A DNA stretch of 64,000 bases. It comes from Prauserella marina (lineage in GTDB: Bacteria; Actinomycetota; Actinomycetes; Mycobacteriales; Pseudonocardiaceae). The translations under genes were made by a program, and so were the position numbers. The first letter of the stretch is position 1. Every line of letters begins with the position of its first letter. A model generated the notes under the pieces. That model saw nothing but the letters and a program-made list of their open reading frames with translations. It did no database searches and was not told the origin of the DNA. Of this stretch, positions 59,802 through 64,000 are shown piece after piece. The stretch spans positions 2,034,501 through 2,098,500 of the forward strand of contig NZ_CP016353.1 of the NCBI RefSeq assembly GCF_002240355.1, given 5' to 3'.

Positions 59802-61691
59802 GTGGCGGGAAGGATCCGGGACAGCGATATCGCGCAAGTCCGCGAGCGCAGTCGGATCGACGAGGTCGTCGGTGAATACGTCGCGCTCAGGCGCGCGGGT
59901 GGCGGAGCGCTCAAGGGGCTGTGTCCCTTCCACGAGGAGAAGACCCCCTCGTTCAACGTGCGGCCCACCCACGGCACATTCCACTGTTTCGGGTGTGGCG
60001 AGGGCGGCGACGTCATCAAGTTCATCATGCGGATCGAGCACCTCGGCTTCGTCGAGTCCGTCGAGCGGCTCGCCGACGGCATCGGGCTGCGGCTGACCTA
60101 CGAGGGCGGGGGCGGCAGCGTCAAGCGCGACCGCGGCACCCGGCTGCGGCTCGTCGAGGTGCACAAGGCCGCCCAGGCTTACTACGCCGAACAGCTCATG
60201 ACGCCGGAGGCGCAGCTCGCGAGGGACTTCCTCAAGGACCGCGGTTTCGACCAGGCAGCGGCGGCGAAGTTCGGCTGCGGGTTCGCGCCAGGTGGCTGGG
60301 ACAAGCTCACCAAATACCTGCTCAACAACGGCTTCGAGCTCTCGGAGCTGTACAAGTCGCAGATCTCGAAGGAAGGTCGCCAGGGTCCCATCGACCGGTT
60401 CCACCGGCGGCTCGTGTGGCCCATCAAGGACCGGGGTGGCGACATCGTCGGCTTCGGGGCGCGGCGGCTCTTCGACGACGACCCGATCCAGGCCAAGTAC
60501 CTCAACACGAGCGAAAGCCCGATCTACAAGAAGTCGCAGGTGCTGTTCGGCCTCGACCTCGCGAAGCGGGAGATCGCCCGCCGCCACCAGGTGGTCGTCG
60601 TCGAGGGCTACACCGACGTCATGGCCATGCACGAGTCAGGAGTGCCGACGGCCGTCGCCTCGTCCGGGACCGCTTTCGGCGAGGACCACATGCGGGTGCT
60701 GCGGCAGCTCATGATGGACGACGACGCCTTCCGGGGTGAGGTGATCTTCACCTTCGACGGCGATGAGGCGGGGCAGAAGGCCGCGCTCAAGGCGTTCGAC
60801 GGGGACCAGACGTTCGCGGGCCAGACCTACATCGCGATCGCTCCCGACGGCATGGACCCGTGCGAGCTGCGGCTGGCCAAGGGCGATGGTGCCGTGCGCG
60901 ATCTGGTCGCCCGCAGGATCCCGCTGTTCGAGTTCGCGATCCGCAGCCTGCTCGCCGATTACGACCTCGAATCGGTCGACGGGCAGGTGGCCGCCCTCCA
61001 GCGCACGGTCCCGCTCGTGGCGCAGATCAAGGACCGCGCCAAGCGCGACGGCTATGCCACCAAACTGGCCTGGTGGGTGGGCTGGCAGGACGAGGCAATG
61101 GTCGTGCGCAGGGTGCGGGAAAGCAACGGCACGCCCGTGAAGACCGGCAACCGCAGGGCGCCCGCCCGCGCGACCGCCGTGCAGGCCGCCGACGACATCC
61201 AGCGCCCCGACCCTCGCAACCCCAAGCTGCGGGCCCAGCGTGAGGTGCTGAAGGCGGCTCTGCAAGAACCGGCGATGGCCGGTCCCGAGTACGACGCGCT
61301 GCCGGATGACGCGTTCACCAACCCCGCCTACGTCGCCGTGCACAGGGCGATACTCGCGGCGGGGGGCGCGAGTTCGGGACTGACCGGGCCCGCCCTGCTC
61401 GACGCCGCGACCCAGCATGCTCCACAAGGGACGGTCACGACGTTGCTTTCGGAATTGGCCGTCGAGTCGTTGCAGGCGCGCGGAGACGTCGACGTGCGCT
61501 ACATCAGCGGAATGGTCACCGCCGTGCAGGAAAACCTCGTCGGACGGCAGATCGGCGAGCTGAAATCCAAGCTACAGCGGCTTTCCCCCGTCGAGGCCGC
61601 CGACGACTATCGCGCGCTGTTCGGCGATCTGGTGGCACTGGAGCAGTACCGCAAGGCGTTGCGGGACATGGCCGTGGGCGGCGTCGAATGA
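59802..61691 (+). CDS. dnaG: DNA primase DnaG
   Basis: A 629-residue primase. The N-terminal zinc motif has C41-P-F-H44 and C62-F-G-C65. The RNA polymerase domain has a Toprim fold with VVVEGYTDVMAMHESG and FDGDEAGQKAAL, the acidic residues of the active site. The C-terminal helicase-interaction region is present. The GTG at 59802 gives MAGRIRDSDI, matching mycobacterial DnaG, so the ATG at 59760 is rejected. It lies close to the sigma gene on the opposite strand (51 nt). It is followed by a conserved hypothetical gene by ATGA coupling. Confidence 0.96.
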   Translation: MAGRIRDSDIAQVRERSRIDEVVGEYVALRRAGGGALKGLCPFHEEKTPSFNVRPTHGTFHCFGCGEGGDVIKFIMRIEHLGFVESVERLADGIGLRLTYEGGGGSVKRDRGTRLRLVEVHKAAQAYYAEQLMTPEAQLARDFLKDRGFDQAAAAKFGCGFAPGGWDKLTKYLLNNGFELSELYKSQISKEGRQGPIDRFHRRLVWPIKDRGGDIVGFGARRLFDDDPIQAKYLNTSESPIYKKSQVLFGLDLAKREIARRHQVVVVEGYTDVMAMHESGVPTAVASSGTAFGEDHMRVLRQLMMDDDAFRGEVIFTFDGDEAGQKAALKAFDGDQTFAGQTYIAIAPDGMDPCELRLAKGDGAVRDLVARRIPLFEFAIRSLLADYDLESVDGQVAALQRTVPLVAQIKDRAKRDGYATKLAWWVGWQDEAMVVRRVRESNGTPVKTGNRRAPARATAVQAADDIQRPDPRNPKLRAQREVLKAALQEPAMAGPEYDALPDDAFTNPAYVAVHRAILAAGGASSGLTGPALLDAATQHAPQGTVTTLLSELAVESLQARGDVDVRYISGMVTAVQENLVGRQIGELKSKLQRLSPVEAADDYRALFGDLVALEQYRKALRDMAVGGVE

Positions 61692-62212
61692 CGCGCCTGT
61701 GGGACCGGATCTTCGGGCGGCCGCTCCCGGAGCCGCTGAGGCAATCGCTTGCCGAGGGTGAGGAAATTCTCGCCGTCGCGGAGGTCGGCACGGGCGGGCA
61801 TCTCGCGGTGAGCGCGCTGGGCCTGTGGATCCCGGACGGCGACGAGCCGCGCAGGATCGGCTGGCACCTGGTGAGCAAGGCGGTGTGGCAGGGCGACGCG
61901 CTGACCGTCACCGAGGCCGAGGAGTCGGGCCTCGCCGGGCGGGCGATCGTGCTCACCGACAAGGAACCGCGACGGTTCCCGCTGGCCAGGCCGGGCAGGA
62001 TCCCGCACATGGTGCGGCAGCGGGTCGAAGGTGCCATCAGGTCCAGATACCGCAAGGACATGGCCGGCGGCGGCGCCTGGTTCGTGGTCCGCAAGGTCCC
62101 CGGCACCGACGGTTCGGTGCTGCAAGTGCGCCCCGATCGCGGCGCCGACCTTGAACTCGTCGCGAGGATCGCCGAGGAGGCAGCGGAGAAGCTGGCCGGG
62201 GGAACGCCTTAG
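61688..62212 (+). CDS. Conserved hypothetical protein coupled to dnaG
   Basis: A 174-residue protein of unknown function. It is predicted soluble, with many Arg/Glu/Asp and an alternating beta pattern (LAVAEVGTGGHLAVSALGLW; GWHLVSKAVWQGDALTV), followed by a helix rich in Arg (HMVRQRVEGAIRSRYRKD). It starts with ATG overlapping the dnaG stop (ATGA). Actinobacteria commonly keep this gene after dnaG. The fold might be PH-like or a small beta-barrel, but I cannot assign it. Confidence 0.75.
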   Translation: MTRLWDRIFGRPLPEPLRQSLAEGEEILAVAEVGTGGHLAVSALGLWIPDGDEPRRIGWHLVSKAVWQGDALTVTEAEESGLAGRAIVLTDKEPRRFPLARPGRIPHMVRQRVEGAIRSRYRKDMAGGGAWFVVRKVPGTDGSVLQVRPDRGADLELVARIAEEAAEKLAGGTP

Positions 62213-62237
62213 CAGTACGCTCGTACTGGGAGGCGGT

Positions 62238-63005
62238 ATGTGGGATCCGGCGAAATACCTCGACTTCGGTGATTTGCGAGCACGGCCGTTCTACGACCTC
62301 GTCGGCAGGGTGCGCGCCGAGCAGCCGTCACGGGTGGCCGACCTTGGCTGCGGGCCCGGCAACCTCACGGCCGAGCTGGTGAAACGCTGGCCGGAAGCGG
62401 TAGTCGAAGCGCTCGACGGTTCGCCGGACATGGTGGCCGCCGCCCGCGAGGCTGGCGTCGACGCGAAGGTAGGCGACGTCAGGGACTGGTCGCCCGCGCC
62501 GGACACCGACGTCGTCGTCAGCAACGCGGTGCTCCACTGGGTGCCCGGCCATCAGGACCTGCTGCGGCGCTGGGTGGGTGAGCTGCGCGAAGGCGCGTGG
62601 CTGGCGATGCAGGTGCCTGCCAACTTCGCGGCGCCGTCACACGAGTTGACGAGACGGCTCGCGGGCAGTCCACGGTGGGTGTCGCGGCTCGGTGACGTGG
62701 TGTTGCGGGAGGACGACGCGGTCGGCGAGCCGGGCGACTACGCCGAACTGTTCGCCGATCTCGGCTGCGCTGTCGACGTATGGGAGACGACCTACCTACA
62801 GCGGCTCACCGGCGAGAACGCGGTGCTGGAGTGGATCAGCGGCACCGCGCTGCGGCCCGTGCGGGCCGCCCTCGAACCGCGTGAATGGGAGACCTTTCGT
62901 GGTCAGCTGGCCGATCTGCTGGCCGAGGTCTACCCGCGGCGCGAGGACGGCACGACGTGGTTCCCTTTCAGAAGGATCTTCGCCGTCGCCAGGGTGCCGG
63001 GTTAG
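62238..63005 (+). CDS. tam: Trans-aconitate 2-methyltransferase
   Basis: A 255-residue SAM-dependent methyltransferase of the Tam type, which methylates trans-aconitate to limit its inhibition of aconitase. The N-terminus is MWDPAKYLDFGDLRARPFYD. The SAM motif is RVADLGCGPGNLTAELV and the acidic loop VVEALDGSPDMVAAAREA. NAVLHWVPGHQDLLRRW is a family signature. The ATG has a GGAGG site. Its stop shares bases with the convergent small gene (TTAG). Confidence 0.93.
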   Translation: MWDPAKYLDFGDLRARPFYDLVGRVRAEQPSRVADLGCGPGNLTAELVKRWPEAVVEALDGSPDMVAAAREAGVDAKVGDVRDWSPAPDTDVVVSNAVLHWVPGHQDLLRRWVGELREGAWLAMQVPANFAAPSHELTRRLAGSPRWVSRLGDVVLREDDAVGEPGDYAELFADLGCAVDVWETTYLQRLTGENAVLEWISGTALRPVRAALEPREWETFRGQLADLLAEVYPRREDGTTWFPFRRIFAVARVPG

Positions 63006-63229
63006 CCGCCCGCCGGTTTCGGTTCCCTGTGCCCGTTCGAGCCGTGGCTCTGCGGGTTGGCGAAGGTCACCTTCTCGCCTACCTTGGCGCGCACGACGCC
63101 GGCGGCGCCCTGCACGGCGGGATGGTCGGCGACCTTCCGGTAGGTGCGCACGATCTGTTCGTATCGCGCACGTCCGGCGCGTGCGCCCAGCACATAGCCG
63201 ACGGCCGCGCCCAGCAGGAACGTCTTCAT
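63002..63229 (-). CDS. Small YtxH-like membrane-associated protein
   Basis: A 75-residue protein beginning MKTFLLGAAVGYVLGARAGR, a short Gly-zipper TM helix typical of YtxH-like proteins, followed by a basic helix (YEQIVRTYRKVADHPAVQGA) and a disordered C-terminus rich in Gly/His/Asn. An AGGAGG site precedes the ATG at 63229, so the longer frame to 63274 is not used. Actinobacteria encode several such proteins; no activity is known. Confidence 0.75.
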   Translation of the reverse strand: MKTFLLGAAVGYVLGARAGRARYEQIVRTYRKVADHPAVQGAAGVVRAKVGEKVTFANPQSHGSNGHREPKPAGG

Positions 63230-63386
63230 GCCTTGATGCCTCCTCGTGCCGGTATCCACGCCATTGTGGCCCACGACGCCGGACGGTGCCCGAGCCGTCG
63301 CGGAGGGGGTGGTGCGAGGTGGTGATCGGGGATGGTTTAGAGTGTTACTCCGTTGGCCGGAGCGATCCGAACAACGGAAAGAGCGA

Positions 63387-63459
<73 letters not shown>

Positions 63460-63467
63460 CAGCACAA

Positions 63468-63498
63468 ACAAGGCCCCCAAGATTCTTGGGGGCCTTGT
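63468..63498 (+). terminator. Terminator after tRNA-Asn
   Basis: A hairpin with a 14-bp stem (63468-63481 with 63485-63498) and a 3-nt loop follows the tRNA by 8 nt and is followed by a short T-rich stretch (TT then ACA). It is likely the tRNA transcript's terminator. Confidence 0.85.
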
Positions 63499-63592
63499 TT
63501 ACATCCATAGTTGACATCAGTCGCGGTCGGGGTGCCGGTTCATTCGCTCGGCGGCCCTCCGCGATGACAGCCACCGAGGCAACATAGGTGAC

Positions 63593-63835
63593 GTGGAAAA
63601 GTCGATCTACTCGGCCGAATACCAGCACCTCTGCCGGTTACTCCGGGAAGCGCGCCATGAAGCAGGGCTGACACAGGTCCAGGTAGCGGGGCAGCTCGGT
63701 GTCCCGCAGTCGTTCGTCAGCAACTACGAATCCGGCCAACGCCGACTCGACGTCATCGAGCTGCGTCACGTGGCGAAGGTGATCGGCAGTCCCCTGAGTC
63801 GCCTGCTCTCGCAAGTTTTCCCGGAATACGGATGA
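63593..63835 (+). CDS. Small XRE-family helix-turn-helix protein
   Basis: An 80-residue protein that is nearly all a Cro/C1-type helix-turn-helix (LLREARHEAGLTQVQVAGQL then GVPQSFVSNYESGQRRLDVI). It starts with GTG at 63593 without a clear ribosome site. It lies 133 nt beyond tRNA-Asn. Small XRE genes next to tRNA genes often mark integrated elements, but no integrase is visible before the window ends. It may equally be a host regulator. Targets are unknown. Confidence 0.82.
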   Translation: MEKSIYSAEYQHLCRLLREARHEAGLTQVQVAGQLGVPQSFVSNYESGQRRLDVIELRHVAKVIGSPLSRLLSQVFPEYG

Positions 63836-63841
63836 ACAACA

Positions 63842-63944
63842 CCAGGTCGTGTTACCTGGGGTGAAAGCCCGGCCGGACTCGCACCGGCAACCCTACGGTT
63901 GACAAGCCGCTGCGGTGTCCGTTTCGCCGTGAGGCGGCTGGGGT
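63842..63944 (+). promoter_or_regulatory. Structured leader RNA, candidate riboswitch (class unresolved)
   Basis: The 132-nt gap before the last gene folds locally: CCAGGT-N6-ACCTGG (63842-63859), GCCGG-N7-CCGGC (63872-63888), AGCCGC...GCGGCT (63905-63939), and a longer-range ACCC/GGGT pairing (63890-63893 with 63941-63944) closing the last hairpin. The segment with AAAGCCCGG ... CCGGCAACCCT resembles part of the actinobacterial SAM-clan (SAM-IV) aptamer. A strong AGGAGG site follows at 63955-63960. The class is not certain. Confidence 0.45.
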
Positions 63945-63967
63945 ACGCGACGGCAGGAGGTGACATC

Positions 63968-64000
63968 ATGCCGACGACGACCACCGCCGAGCGCGTGCGC
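63968..64000 (+). CDS. Start of unidentified gene (3' truncated by window)
   Basis: ATG at 63968 preceded by AGGAGG at 63955-63960. Only MPTTTTAERVR is visible before the window ends, so I cannot name it. The structured leader suggests metabolite-controlled expression, possibly in sulfur amino-acid or cofactor metabolism. Confidence 0.6.
   Translation, partial: MPTTTTAERVR

Noticed and set aside
63870-63900. Cobalamin riboswitch-like GCCGGTGCGAGTCCGGC on the minus strand
   Set aside because: Orientation points away from any gene start, and the remaining B12-box elements are not found.

Overview
The window is high-GC actinobacterial chromosome. GTG starts are frequent, stop/start overlaps of the GTGA or ATGA type are common, and the gene order hrcA-dnaJ2-rsmE-phoH-ybeY-corC-era-recO-uppS-(zur/smtB)-glyS-dgt-dnaG matches what I know of Mycobacterium and Pseudonocardiaceae. 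The accessory genes (actinobacterial SSI inhibitor, class F sortase, F420-type oxidoreductase) suggest an Amycolatopsis/Prauserella/Saccharomonospora-like member of the Pseudonocardiaceae; this is inference from gene content.

Layout. 1-9.6 kb: end of an FMN 2-hydroxyacid oxidase, a Pro/Gln-rich membrane protein, hrpA, a polymerase-I-like protein without a 5'-3' exonuclease domain, an acyl-CoA synthetase and an XRE regulator. 9.7-22.9 kb: secreted subtilase, SDR, histidine phosphatase, SMP-30 protein, DHA2 exporter, a TetR/ChoD-like GMC oxidoreductase pair, an ABC/FtsX-type exporter, a siderophore-interacting reductase behind a candidate iron box, and a beta-lactamase-fold serine hydrolase. 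22.9-35.3 kb: a split reductive-pyrimidine/hydantoin catabolism locus. On the minus strand lie an NCS1 transporter, beta-ureidopropionase, dihydropyrimidinase and a TIGR03842-like F420 oxidoreductase, with the PucR regulator and an SSI protease inhibitor upstream. On the plus strand lie an aminotransferase and a malonate/methylmalonate-semialdehyde dehydrogenase. Uracil or hydantoin could thus be imported, opened, decarbamoylated, transaminated and turned into acetyl-CoA.

The most unusual structure lies between pucR and the aminotransferase. An AbiEi/AbiEii (type IV) toxin-antitoxin pair is enclosed by two inverted arrays of 21-bp units that share a perfect 215-bp direct repeat. Outside these is a perfect 43-bp direct repeat centred on the palindrome TGTACG-N16-CGTACA. 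One 43-bp copy sits 37 nt upstream of pucR and the other 37 nt upstream of the aminotransferase. It looks as if a 2,445-bp module entered a compact divergent promoter and left each flanking gene with its own copy of the operator. The same 21-bp unit occurs in two convergent intergenic regions at 5.1 kb and 15.1 kb, so it is a dispersed family.

35.4-53.9 kb is the conserved housekeeping block: heat-shock control, ribosome maturation, Era/RecO/UppS, a permease/TIGR03943 pair convergent with a zur-smtB operon, a surface protein plus class F sortase, glyS, YdcF-like protein and dgt. 54-63.3 kb holds a serpin translationally coupled to a polytopic membrane protein, a MarR/MFS divergent pair with paired operators, an ECF41-type sigma factor, dnaG and tam. 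The right end has tRNA-Asn(GTT), a small XRE protein and a structured leader before a gene that runs off the window.
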